Positions 36,801-48,272 of a stretch of DNA of 64,000 bases are shown here, one piece after another. The first letter of the stretch is position 1. Each line of letters starts with the position of its first letter. The position numbers and the translations under genes are program-made. The DNA is from Tubiluchus corallicola (Eukaryota > Priapulida > Priapulimorpha > Priapulimorphida > Tubiluchidae), in NCBI GenBank assembly GCA_030141605.1, contig JAQGDQ010000127.1:372001-436000 (forward strand). Reading direction: 5' to 3'. The notes under the pieces were generated by a model. That model was not told the origin of the DNA. It did not search any database and saw only the letters and a list, made by a program, of their open reading frames with translations.

Positions 36801-39761
36801 GTGTGGTTGGGAAGTTGGTTATGGAATGCCATATATGTGTGTGTGTGTGTGTGCATGTGCGTGCGTGTGTCAGGTTTCAGTGTGGTAAAAAGTTGTAACA
36901 TTTGTCATTGTTATCACATACGTATGTGCAAAACAACAAGAAATGTTACAATTTACCACCAACAATCTTCATTAAGTTATTACTACATTTGTCATCAAAA
37001 ACAATTTAATCACAGTTAGTCGCTGCAATTTCTACCAAATCCATCATTGCCGATTTGTAGCTTTTGACACCAGTATTATAATGGCATTCCAGAATTGAAG
37101 CCCACTAGCATTGAAACCAATGGACATTTAAGAGGTATAGTCACAGCATATCCTATATACTTACGCATAATTACACAAACATCACATTGTAATACAGTAA
37201 GTCCTTGCTTAACGACTCCCAGTATAGAGACGTTTCGTTTTAACGACACTGAACATTTGACACATTTTCTCACTCAACGACACGTTTCGTTTTAACGATG
37301 ATTTTTTTACTTTGCTCACAGCCATTTTTATTTCATCAACAATGTTGTTTACCTAATTTGAAGCATTGGAATGGTACATATTGTGTTATTCTGTTCTAGA
37401 AATGCATTAGTAAACCAAACAGCTTAATTATTATAATGCTTTGGCTTCCCGACGACTATGAACTAAAGTCTAGTGGCTCTAGCCCTGTCAAGTGAGATCT
37501 ATTTGCAGATTTACATGCCTCCACATACCTGAGTTTAAACTTTATGCCAAGGAATTTTCTCTGCACATAGCTGTTGCTATAACAACCAGGTTATTACTAC
37601 ATGAAATTGTTTCAAGGTCGCTTCATACAGGCTTGGCTTTCACTACTCAGTATTTAACTGATAACTGTCTATATATAGGCTTCAACGTTAAGGAAAGAGA
37701 ACTGTGAGGAAATCCAGGTAGACATTATAGAAGGACAAGTGGTTTCAAGCAAACAGAAAGAAATTAATCAGTAGACATATGAATATCACACACAAAACAT
37801 TTAATTTACATGATTTAAGAAGTATTGATTTTGCTTCTTGAACGTTCCCCAATTCTTTTACATTACTTTCTACGGAAATGTTGGTTTCATTTAATGACGT
37901 TTCTCTTAATGCCACGTTTTTCTGTGATGCATTAGCATTGTTACACTTACTGTAACAACACTTCAGAAACTAACAGATAAGTGCAAAAAAGTCATTACAC
38001 ACGTTATAAGCAAAAACATATACAGGAAATCTAAACCAATTTTGTCATGCTGTTCAGTCTATACATACAAACCACTACTGCTACAAATAAAGGCTTACCA
38101 ATGTAGTGTTCAGCAACATGGGATGGACCACCATGCATTGGACAGCTGACACAATGGAATTCCTTAGATGTAGGATTATACCGAGCAACCTTTGATGCAT
38201 TGCAAGACAAGCCTAGAGGACTTTCAATTAATCCATCCAAATCCGTAAACACTGAAGCGCCAGCAGCCAGACTAGCTAGGTCTGGAAGTATAGAAACATA
38301 GTAGAAACGTAAGTATAGAAACATACCTTTTAAAATGACTCAAATGAACTAATGCAGAAACAATAAAAATGCAAAGGTATTAAAGATTGTAATACTTCAA
38401 AGAAGCAACTTCAAAAAGTTACAGACTCTGTGGCAGCTTTTTGTTTCCACATAGGAATTATTTTCGTTACTAAAATCAATGTAATGTTAAAAATCGTTAA
38501 AAATAGAAATAATAAAAAACAAATTTTTCTTTTTCAACTTGGATGTTTTAAGTACACATACCACTAAGGCTCCCTGTAAACTAGTCACAGTTTCAGCAAT
38601 CATGTAAACTAACAAACAACACAAGCTAAATGCATTACAGAAGCTATAATGTTAAATTGGCGAGCACAGATTATTTATATTAACCACTCTTCTTATGAGA
38701 AAAGACTTTTAAAGTAGAAGGGATTTTGTTTATGAATCTGTATTTCAAGATTTGCAAACATCACTATTAAATAATGTCTTCCATTTACTTTTAGAAATGG
38801 TAGAAATTGCAAAGCCAAAACATAATGTTCCTTTATAAAGGATTATGAGAGTATTTGCTATTTTTCAGTAAGAGCTAAAAATACTGTTAGAACAACAAAC
38901 TTATATATTGTTCCTGTTGACCTTTATTAGCAGCATCTAAACAAAGCTACATTATCATTGTCAGTGTGGCATACTAGACAGAAGTGCAAAATAAACAAGC
39001 AAGAGTTCTAAAGAAAACATGAGACCACTAAATGCACTTAGTCCATAGAAAAGTTGTTAATTATTTATACTGACATACTTGTACGGTTTTCATAGATCTC
39101 GCACAATGTTTTATCCTACCTGTCTCATCACTTATTTCAGATGCAGCATCATCATTTTCAAACTGATGATAAGACGACAAGCTGTATTCGGAATTGACAA
39201 GTCTTTCTGACACATCATATCGATCATTACTGGTACCAGTACCATTTGTTTGACTGCTTCCTTGTAAATCCTGCTAAGTTACAAATGAAAAAGTCATTAT
39301 TAAGTTAGTTATTGCTGTATGGCAAGTCTTGCAAAAGCAAAACACAGCTTTTGGCAAAGAACAACCAGCAAGCAAATGCCTATGTAATAGCTAGTTGCCT
39401 AAACATTTGCCAATATTCAGATTATCTACAAAAAAGAGCAAATTCTGCAAGGCATTAGATATCAGATATTAAAAACAAAACAAACTCATCAGCCATTAAA
39501 CTTTGCTTAGAATAGCAAGATTACGCCAAATTACGGAAATTTTAAAGTGCTTTAAATAGCCTATTATTAGAACAAATAACAAACCTTTCCACTCAAAGTA
39601 TGATCAACAGCATGAAGAAACTTCTGACTACCAGATGTTTCTACAGCCTCAGGTTTTACTGCAATGTATTCAGCAAGTGCTTGGGTGCCATCAGGATCTT
39701 CTTCTGGATCAGTTGGCTCAACTTTGACTATTAAATTTTCCGTTCCTTCCAAGCCATCCAT
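30863..39761 (-). CDS. C2H2 zinc-finger protein, 10 fingers, 7 coding exons
   Basis: Minus-strand exons 39585-39761, 39120-39270, 38099-38281, 36243-36391, 33690-34654, 32288-32358, 30863-31665 join in frame to 832 residues. An in-frame TAA 10-12 bases upstream of the ATG fixes the start. At exon 2 the acceptor may lie three bases earlier (CAG), adding one Gln. The N-terminus is acidic with VKVEPTDPEE and VKPEAVE, SUMO-consensus-like motifs. Ten C2H2 fingers follow: one split by the exon 3/4 intron (HCVSC...HYIGVH), one in exon 4 (FSCPHC), five in exon 5 (YKCNVC, FACYIC, FNCPQC, FLCKFC, LKCDMC), one in exon 6 (RCKAC) and two in exon 7 (MCDFC, FQCSLC). Most are C-x2-C-x12-H-x3/4-H. An acidic stretch (DEEEDGDSSEDNE) precedes the C-terminus. 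It is probably a nuclear DNA-binding regulator; I do not recognise the orthologue. Confidence 0.85.
32359..33689. other. Zinc-finger gene intron 5, no gene seen
   Basis: 1.3 kb of AT-rich intron between the large five-finger exon and the single-finger exon. No coding or repeat structure was recognised. Confidence 0.5.
35154..35966. mobile_element. 813 bp putative DNA element with AGTTACCCC termini and internal tandem duplication
   Basis: The left end AGTTACCCCAACGAAG and the right end CTGGGGTAACT are inverted (AGTTACCCCA). The left part carries two imperfect direct copies of a unit of about 110 bases with TATAGAATT...TCTGTC...TTTTCTCGA.TCTGGAGTAAT (about 35178-35275 and 35290-35400). No transposase is encoded and I see no clear target-site duplication. 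It lies in zinc-finger gene intron 34655-36242. Confidence 0.5.
36835..36870. repeat. (TG)n microsatellite
   Basis: A TG run in the zinc-finger gene intron 36392-38098. The open frame across it is repeat-driven. Confidence 0.9.
37195..37952. mobile_element. Putative Tc1/mariner-pogo-type non-autonomous element
   Basis: The ends are TA-CAGTAAGTCC on the left and CACTTACTG-TA on the right, so CAGTAAGT terminal repeats are flanked by TA as expected for this superfamily. Subterminal copies of CGTTTCGTTTTAACGA occur at about 37230 and 37282. No transposase frame is present. It lies in zinc-finger gene intron 36392-38098. The terminal match is only 8 bases, so the call is tentative. Confidence 0.45.
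38282..39119. other. Zinc-finger gene intron 2, no gene seen
   Basis: AT-rich intron sequence with no recognised coding or repeat signal. Confidence 0.5.
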
Positions 39762-41100
39762 GCCCTGGCATTATTTCCTAAAGCACGTAAAAGTCGGATG
39801 ATTAAATCGCTAAACTCCTTCACCACCACTTCTAAACAAATAATCCTGAATAAATAAGACGAAAAATTATTTTAAAAAATCATGATAAAGCATTATTATG
39901 TTTAGTGTTTATAACATTACAAACAAATTGAAACATTATTATACTAAAGCACCAAATTAAAAGTGCACGTACACACATACCTTAGCACTGGTTACTGTAG
40001 ACCAATTTTGTGATAATATGCAATAGGCTATAGTACCTGAAAAAGTTGAAAAAGTCTTTTAAATGCAAAATACATAGTAATAAATTTCGAACAGGTTTCA
40101 AGCTCTAACTTCTAGCTTCGAAGAATCAGTTTTTCGCTAGCTAAAGTCAAGAAAGAGTTCATAAATACGATAATGCACAAATGTTGCACGCTACAGCAGA
40201 GCTTTTTCACCCATGAGATGCTAAAGACTTAACCATGATCAAATCAATTGTAAACTTATAGTACACCTAACTAGGTACATACATGTATTATTCTAGCAGA
40301 CTCTCTTTAACAAAAATTGCAAGCTTTCAAACTTGCACACTTTAATACAAGCGATTGCTTTCAAAAGTAACTACTCTTAAAATGCATACATTATCTAGAA
40401 AGAAAGCTTGCAACTAATAGAAAAAACAATAACAATGTTGAATGATCCAGTCTTGACTGCCAATCAGAATTCATTTAATGTTAATCTCAGTATTCATTTA
40501 ATGTTAGTCAATTCTGATAGTTAATGCTGTAAGTCGGAGGCGAAAATGACTAGGCATTTCACAAAATTTGCCACAAAAGGTGACAAAGGACATCCATTGT
40601 GTTACCATTAAGCGTACTAAGACAATATAGATTTCTCAGATTTTGAGCTCAATTATTGATGGTACTTTCAAGCCTAATAAGAAAGCAGAATAATATCAGA
40701 ACTTCAGCTCGCATTTGGTAAGCCAGAAAAAACAGTAGGAACATTTTTCAAAAAAGTTTTTTTATTCTTACTCCTTCGAAAAAACTACGATTGTCTGACC
40801 TAGAACTTTTTGGTGCCATTCTGTTAATAGTATGCATCACAGTGCCTCCTATAGAGTGGCCAGCAGACACAGACAAGGTTAAAATTTGTATTTTTTATAA
40901 ACATATTTTTAATTTTATATTGTAAAGCCTGAGGTAAACAGTCTAAATAAACTAATTTGTACCCAGCTTATACAAACATCTAAAATTACATAGTACGTAC
41001 GGGTATAAATATACACTAAAGCATAGAGGACATTACATTATAAAAAAGTGTATTATACTCTGTAAGCACACTAATTTCTAACTAATTTAACTGCTAAAGC
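39762..41100. other. Upstream region of the zinc-finger gene
   Basis: This holds the 5' UTR and promoter of the minus-strand zinc-finger gene. A possible 5' UTR acceptor (minus-strand ..CTTTAG) lies at about 39780, so a non-coding first exon further right is likely. A short direct repeat with ATTCATTTAATGTTA occurs near 40470-40510. No coding region was found. Confidence 0.4.
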
Positions 41101-41124
41101 ACTGAATATCAAAATGACCAATTT

Positions 41125-43450
41125 CTACGGTGCAATCTCCTTAATATATCTTTGTCCTAATTGACATATATGTTCATTTTGATTGTGGCTTAGTTGCGAA
41201 TTAACAGATAGAAGAGTTGATATTTTATCGTGTGAAATGAGATTATTGAAGTTAACAGCTATGGCATTAGAAGTAAATAAGTCATAGAGTTCTTGATGGA
41301 GTTGGCTTCTACTTGCAATATACAATGAGCAACAGAGCAGATAATGGTGAATATTTTCAGTATGATATCCACACAAACAACTTTTACTAACAATATTTCC
41401 GGTAGAGCCCTTGTAGCCGTGGCTATGTAGATGATCATTAAGTTGTGAGAAACCACTGCTAAACTTGGTGTGAAGAACTGTGATTCGAATATTTCCATAT
41501 GTAAAATATTTTGGTCGATTAAAAAAACCAATGTATTCTTTTTCTTTATTTACAAATATACTAATCAATGTAGTACATTTAATATCAGACAGTGAACTAT
41601 ACCACATAGCAACAGTTGAAAGAAAACGAAGTTCTAAAGTAACCATAATGCACTTGGTAAAAAAAAAATCATCTACATTTCTTAACGAATAGTCAACAAT
41701 ATCTCTAATTTGAACAGCCAGTAATTCATACAAAAATAAAAGTGATATCATATTGACAATTTTATAAAACATAGTGAGTCAATGAAGTTTACGTCTGTTA
41801 GCTAGAAAATCAAAGTTACTATAAAACATGAGCTTATACATATTAGATCCTTTCGTAGCCTTACTACAAACACAGGCAGCATGCTTCTGCAAATTAACAA
41901 TTAAATCAGACAAAATCAAGGGGAGATTACATCATACACAATCGGCATATTCAAGGATAGGCCTAATCATTGCTTTGCAGAGATGTTCCAGTACAGGACA
42001 TGGAACATACCAAGAAATTTCCTTTAATACGTCAACAAGTAATTCGTCTTTCTCAATGATGGCCCTGACATGAGTATCCCATTTTAAATTGGACTGCAAG
42101 TATAAATCTAAATGTTTATGAGTGTTTACCCAGTCCAGGTGTCTATTATTAAGATACAAACTGGGATAGACGGGTAAATTAGGTTTGTTAATAAATAAAA
42201 TGACTTTGGATTTTAGTGCATTAAATATAACATTTCACTGAAGTGCTCACAATTCAATAATTTTTAAGACATCATTTAATTTATTAACGCTGGCTATTGG
42301 TTCATGTACAGTTTTGAGTAACGTGGTATTGTCAGCAAACAGACGAATATCACTTTGTATGTGACATATTAAACCGTCAATAAATACTAAGAATAAAATT
42401 GGCCCTAATATGGGACCTTCCGGTACACAAGTATCAATAGGAGTAAATTCAGATGATTGGCATTTGATTATAACTCTCTGCCAATGGCCTGATAAATAAG
42501 ATTCAAACCAATTTCAGCAATAAACCTGTAAAACTGCATTGATTTAATTTAAAAATTAATCCCTTATGCCAAACCTTATCAAAAGCTTTGGAAATATCCA
42601 GGAAGACAGCCATTACCATTATCAAAAGTTTGGTATATATTTTATGGGTAATAGATAACAGTTGATAAACAGTACTTTGATTTGGTTTAAAGCCAGAATT
42701 TTTACTAGTTAATGAACTATTAACTATAAGCAAATAATTATAGAAGTATTTGCAAACTACGTTTTCAAACATTTTCAATATGCAGGGTTGCAATGAAACA
42801 GGCCGATAGTTTGTTTTTAATTGTTTATCACCATTGTAAAAAATGGGGCAAACATTTGTTTTTTCCAGATAGTGGGATATACGGAACAAGTACGCGGTTC
42901 ATTAAATAAATTACACAAAGGTTCGGAAACGGAAGATGATATATTTTTCAAAAATAAATTACTAATACCTTCACCACCAGATACTTTATTAATGTCGAGA
43001 CTTAATAATGCATCGCGTATTTCAGTACTAGTTAATACTATTCTATAGAGCACAGATGACGTTTTTCTAACGAAGGAAGTAAATTATTAGTTGGACTTAT
43101 TGTAGACTGTTCGCAAAAATAAGTTAAAATTTTTAGCTTTTTCAGAATTATTGGAATGTTGCCATTTTCGTATAAAGGGGGTATGCCGTATAGATTTTTT
43201 TACCACACACTCTTGGTAATTTTCCACCAATTTTTATTTGCGGTATTGGGATCTAATAACCCTTCAGGTAAACTTTTATAATAACGCCTTTTTCTCTCTG
43301 AACACGTGTTACTATATACATTATGGGCTCTGTTGAAATTTTGACGATTACGAGCACTGGGTGTTCTTTTAAACTCATTCCATGCATGAATTTATTGCTT
43401 TTGAAGTTAGAGACATTCGGAATTAACATACAAACTTAGAGTAACTTGAA
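41125..43450 (-). mobile_element. Decayed CR1/Jockey-type LINE, linker to C-terminus
   Basis: Minus-strand segments in order: linker (KNWWKITKS near 43220), pre-RT (ALLSLDINKVSGGEGI near 42990), NYRPVSLQPCILKMFENVV (about 42800), NSGFKPNQSTVYQLL (about 42690), FLDISKAFDKVWHKGLI (about 42590), VPEGPILGPILFLVFIDGL (about 42400), LFADNTTLL (about 42320), thumb HLDWVNTHKHLDLYLQSNLKWDTHV (about 42110) and a C-terminal region (41125-41772). The catalytic FADD box reads FADN and the PQG box reads PEG. Together with the stops this shows the copy is inactive. Confidence 0.85.
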
Positions 43451-44604
43451 TTCTTTTTGCAACATTTTGACCAGAAATGAATGCTCTACAGTCTTATGTC
43501 GAACAGTTTTAGATACAAGCTGTCGCTTGGAAACTAGAAGATTTTGAAATGACTTTTTGAATTATCCTGTGCATTACTCCAGTGAATAACTAATATTTAG
43601 AAATATAAACATAAATTTAGAGTGCTAGAAAGAAAATTTAGTCCTCTTTATGAAAATATAAATGTATGTACTGGTATCTCATAGAATCAAACATTTACGG
43701 GCAGTTTTATCTGAGCATGACAAAACTATCCAAATATTCATAGTCGTGAAGGAGTTAAGACTTGTCAATAAAAGTTTGCAAAAACAACTCAAAGTCGCAT
43801 CAGTTTTGCGAAAATATTCATTACTATGTTAATTAGTTTGTTGAACTTTAGATCTACAGTGGGAAACAAGAGTGGGCGCACAAAATATCGCTACTTTGTA
43901 ACCGAGTCTAGAATTTTTTCAGCGACTAGACAAGCTACGATATAACGCGCATCAAGTTGCGTATGCGTTATAGCACACCACAAAACTTAATGCAAATTTC
44001 AATTTTTACTGCCATTAACATAAAAAAGCATTAGCGTAACTGCACCGATTACTGACAGAAAACCGAAACGATTGCAAACTACAAACACCTCCAAATTCCA
44101 CAATCCAATCGCCTCTGACTCGACTCTAGGCCACCGGAAACGGAAACATACTACAGCTAAAATTTATCAGACGCACCCAAATGAATAAAGCTTAAAAATG
44201 AAAATACAGCAATAGGTGACTGGTCATGGATATAATTAAAGTCACCAGTTGGTGAGCACAGTACCTATCGAGTCATTGGCTCTCATGATAATAAATGTTT
44301 AAGGCGTGCGAGCTGTGTAATTTGCTTTACACTGCTGGAAGCAGTTCTTGGTGTAGGCGAGGTAGCATGCTCCATCTCCAAGCACGCCAGTTGGCTAGTG
44401 CTACTTGGCATTAAGATAGGAGATTTCTTGTGCAGAGATATTTGTCACAGTTATTTTAAAGCATGTCACATTTGCAGCACTAACTAAATAATATTATAAA
44501 AATTGTTTTTTATTGTTTTACTTCACAATTTATATAATACCATCTGTGGTTTACAGTTCACACTCGTAATTCTCGTAATTCTATCAATTTGGTTTTTCTG
44601 GAAC

Positions 44605-44605
<1 letters not shown>
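43451..44605. other. Intergenic, no gene seen
   Basis: AT-rich sequence between two LINE remnants. It could include more decayed LINE upstream region, but no motif was recognised. Confidence 0.4.

Positions 44606-44661
<56 letters not shown>
44606..44661. repeat. (TAA)n microsatellite at a LINE 3' end
   Basis: About 18 ATA/TAA triplets. On the minus strand it follows AATAAAAGATTATT, so it is the 3' tail repeat of the minus-strand LINE at 44661-45636. Confidence 0.95.
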
Positions 44662-45636
44662 CTTTTATTTATCTTTTAACACACGCACAGTTATAATACA
44701 ATTAATTTGGTAACAAAAATGTGAAGAAATTGCAGCGAAAGACCAATTGGTCATCTAGTCAGCTGCCCTTTGGTTAGTGATGAACATTTTTTATAGGCGC
44801 TATGCTACAGTGTATTAGTGTTAGTACTGCTTATAATAAAAACTAAATTGTTACGAATAACATTAAATTGATATGCTTATAACGTGTTAGTACAATTCAT
44901 ACACAGTAATAATAAGTTCATAATATAAAAAAAAAAAAACTGAAAATAACTGAACTGAAATAAGAACTGAAACAAGACTTGAAATAAAAATCTGACAGCA
45001 GAAACATAATAACAATGGCAACTGAAATTTACTTCATAACACAAGCATATTTGTTAGACATAAGCAAGCGAATGGAGTCATAATATATCATAATAATGTA
45101 AAAAAATAGAGAGCAATTTTTGATGATCTGAGGTAAAATAAATAGGCAGATAGTTAAAGCACAAAAATTACCTGTATGACTGCATGAGGAGATTGACAAT
45201 TAGAGTCCAGACTTTGAAAATGATCTACAGAAGTTAGACTATAAACAATTAAATATTGAAGTTAATTGAACCTGCTATAACAGTAACTGCTCTTGCACAC
45301 AGTTAGACAATTTATTAGTGGGCAAAAGGAATAAAAATTGTTAGAAAATACTGCACGCTTATATGTAGTTAATCTCAGTAATAAGTTTGCAAGAGTTGAC
45401 ATTAATATAATTTACTTAAGTGACAGATACTAGTTGATTGCTTAAGATCATCTGAAAGAGTATTCCATAGTATTGTATCATTATGTTTTAAAGTTTGTAG
45501 ACCTTTTGTTGTGCTAAATCTTTCCTGAAAATAGTTTTGTTTGGTAGCTGCTCTCGTAGAATTTCGCTAGTTCAAGCTTATAAATTTCATTAATTTTTAA
45601 TAATTGCAAAGCATAATAGGAAGGGGTGTGCAGCAA
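44661..45636 (-). mobile_element. LINE C-terminal fragment and 3' UTR
   Basis: Minus-strand translation gives SYYALQLLKINEIYKLELAKF near 45600, the pL...L.IL.i..IYKLqL..F pattern of LINE thumb/C-terminal regions. Weakly conserved, stop-ridden sequence follows down to a tail ending in a triplet repeat. The element is interrupted on its 5' side by the inverted-repeat element at 45637-46242; about 100 bases beyond it may be the continuation. Confidence 0.7.
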
Positions 45637-46242
45637 GGACTTGTTCCATGAATTTTATGAGATTCTTTCGCGATCCTCTTTCGCACATAATCTATGTGCA
45701 GCAAGATTGGTGATTCCCCGTATTGCTGGTTCAGAGCACTCGTGATAAACTTGTTTTGATTCCGGAGTTGATGATGATGATTATGAAATAAGTTGTTTTA
45801 TTGTAAATTCATCCTCGCAGTTTTGCAGTTAGAGTTTAGTACATTCAAGGCTGCTAATCTAAGATGTTTATAAGGATTCTGGATTTTACTACCGTTATGT
45901 ACAGGATAATGAATTTGTGATCAGCATTTTAATGAGTGAGTACAGTACTCAGTAGGTCACTTTTAAGTTAGTTTTTACCTTCTTTGTTATCTACCTTTTA
46001 CATACGTTTTTTGCTTTTACTTTTTACGCCACATGGGACGTTCGCGCTTGCGCGACGTCACCGTGATCTTGAATTCCATCAACCTTGAGACTTCGCTCGA
46101 CTTTAGATGATACTGATAATCATTTTTTCAATCCAAACGTGCGTTTTATACACGTACGGTAAATGAAATAAGTAACGGTGGTTAAATACCGTCGCGGAAA
46201 AAGGATCGCGAAAGAATCTGATAAAATTCATGGAACAAGTCC
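45637..46242. mobile_element. 606 bp element with about 50 bp terminal inverted repeats
   Basis: The left terminus GGACTTGTTCCATGAATTTT and the reverse complement of the right terminus agree over about 50 bases (continuing ATnAGATTCTTTCGCGATCC) with few mismatches. No transposase is encoded, so it is non-autonomous. The flanks AGCAA and AGCCA could be a decayed 5 bp duplication. The interior is richer in CpG than its surroundings (46030-46080). It splits a LINE fragment. Confidence 0.85.
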
Positions 46243-48262
46243 AGCCATTTTTCAATAGGTAAAAGTTCTATTGGGAGGCACATGTAACTGTTTGCAGTCA
46301 AGATCAGAATACTTGAGAATATCTTAATACTTTACCTAGCACGTCAAAATGATCAGTTTAAGCTACCTATGCATGGTAGATTAAACTGAGAGAGAGAAAA
46401 ATATAAGAAAATACTAAACGAACTAAACCTTGTAAATATGTCTTCTCTCAGTTGGGACTAAAAATATGTTTGATTCCGATGTGTTGTCAATTTACTCTGT
46501 AGGTAGGAATTTTATATCATTTCATTTTTTGTCGTGTGTTATATCAGAGTAGCTTTAACTGATTTTTCTAGCCAGATTACCACAGCTTAATATGATATTT
46601 AAAAGTGCAACTTTCATTAAAAAATTCATTATTAATAATAGACGAAGCTAAACATGAAACTGTAGCACCATCAACACCTCTCACCATCGCCACTTTCATC
46701 ACCAGATTATTCTCATTTACTGTATGATGAATATTAAGGCACCTTGGCTACACATTTTTTACTTGTATTACACTTTTGATTGTAAGTACCTCTTGCAAAG
46801 AGAATTAGCATTAAGTAAATATAGGTGTACTATATTGATGAATTATGGACAGTCTTTTGCATTGCATAGTCATAGTCGAATTGGTTTCTTATATCCCTTA
46901 TCTCACATTCTGATGAACTGGGATTAAAAGGTTTTATGGTTTATGCTTGGTAGTGGTGAGCATATGCTACCACAATTGAATCGAACTCATTCAGATATTT
47001 TTAGAATTAGTAATAGTAATCAGTGTTAAGATCATGCCTATTGCTAGATTTTGTTTTAGGGTAAGAGTTATCTTAATTCATCAAAAAGTTGTGCACAAAG
47101 ACTGAAGCTTAATTGTGCTGATTGCATGGTGTTTCAAATGTTTTAGCGATAAAGAACAAACGTAATAAGAGCACTGGATTACTCTAATCCATAATTATTT
47201 CTAAATTCAAATAGAACTTGAATTCAAAAAATGTATTTGATGATTCAAACCTGAATATTCGATCCTCAGTTTTAGTACTTGGTATAAATAATAAGTATTT
47301 ATGTGTATTTGCCTGTATCCCTCACAGAGAGCTGGTCAGGAGTTGGACAATAAAATGAGCCAGTCGTCCACTTGCTCTTGTACCCTCCCTACTTACTCTT
47401 CGCAAACGTGTTTAGATGACATTTAAAACAATTGACAGAGTTGGCTGGGACTGTTTTGTAAGGTAGTTCATTTCACCAATTTACCATTCCTTGGGAGAAA
47501 AGTATTTAAATTTCCTCGATCTTGCCTGTAGATCTTACAGATGTGTTTCTACTGCCTTGCTCATAGCAAATGAATCATCTGGATTGGACGGTTAGACCTT
47601 CACAGCCTTTAATATTTTTAGACTTACAACAAGTCTCCTCAAATGCATCAGGAGAGACTGAAGATTTCACTGATTTGTACAGCCTTAACATAATCCTTAA
47701 ATAGACAAAAGTCCTATTTACCTTCTCCAGGAGTTTTTTTGCCATTTGTGCTCATAGCTTTACCAGGCCCAGTGACTTACTGATTGTCACACAAAACTTT
47801 CTCCTCATCCACCACATTCTCACTGAGGTAATGCAAAGTGTCAGACAACGTGTTATCAAAGCCTGAATGCAAACAAACAGACGTACTTGGACTAAACAAC
47901 ATTTTGCATTTTTGAGCCACCAAAATATAGCATGCAAATTGTCACAGATAACAGCAGTAGTTTGTTTCTAGGATTTATTCTGAATTTGTAAACCACTTTG
48001 AATTGAATTGTCGGAACTTTGAACAGTAGAAGTTTGGCATAATAACTGCATTCATTATAGAAAACAGGGATACAACTTTCTATCATCTGCTAATTTCAAA
48101 ACTGTACTTCATCTACATCATTAATGAAGACAGTAAATAGTGCAGTTCCTAACACTGAATCTTGTAGCACCCCACTCACTAGCATTTACTAATCACTTGC
48201 TGTATCACTACCATCACCTTTTCTTATTGCACCAATAACTGTTTCTGCTCTCACTTTGACAT
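46243..48262. other. Intergenic, no gene seen
   Basis: 2 kb of AT-rich sequence. A stretch near 47440-48200, read on the minus strand, has the look of LINE-like sequence but no certain motif. No exon or repeat could be supported. Confidence 0.4.
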
Positions 48263-48272
48263 GAAAGTAATG

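Noticed and set aside
36768-37019. Plus-strand open frame of 83 residues
   Set aside because: Driven by a TG microsatellite; no domain or splice sites.
30863-39761. Naming the zinc-finger gene as a REST or CTCF homologue
   Set aside because: Finger number and spacing do not match closely enough to claim orthology by eye.
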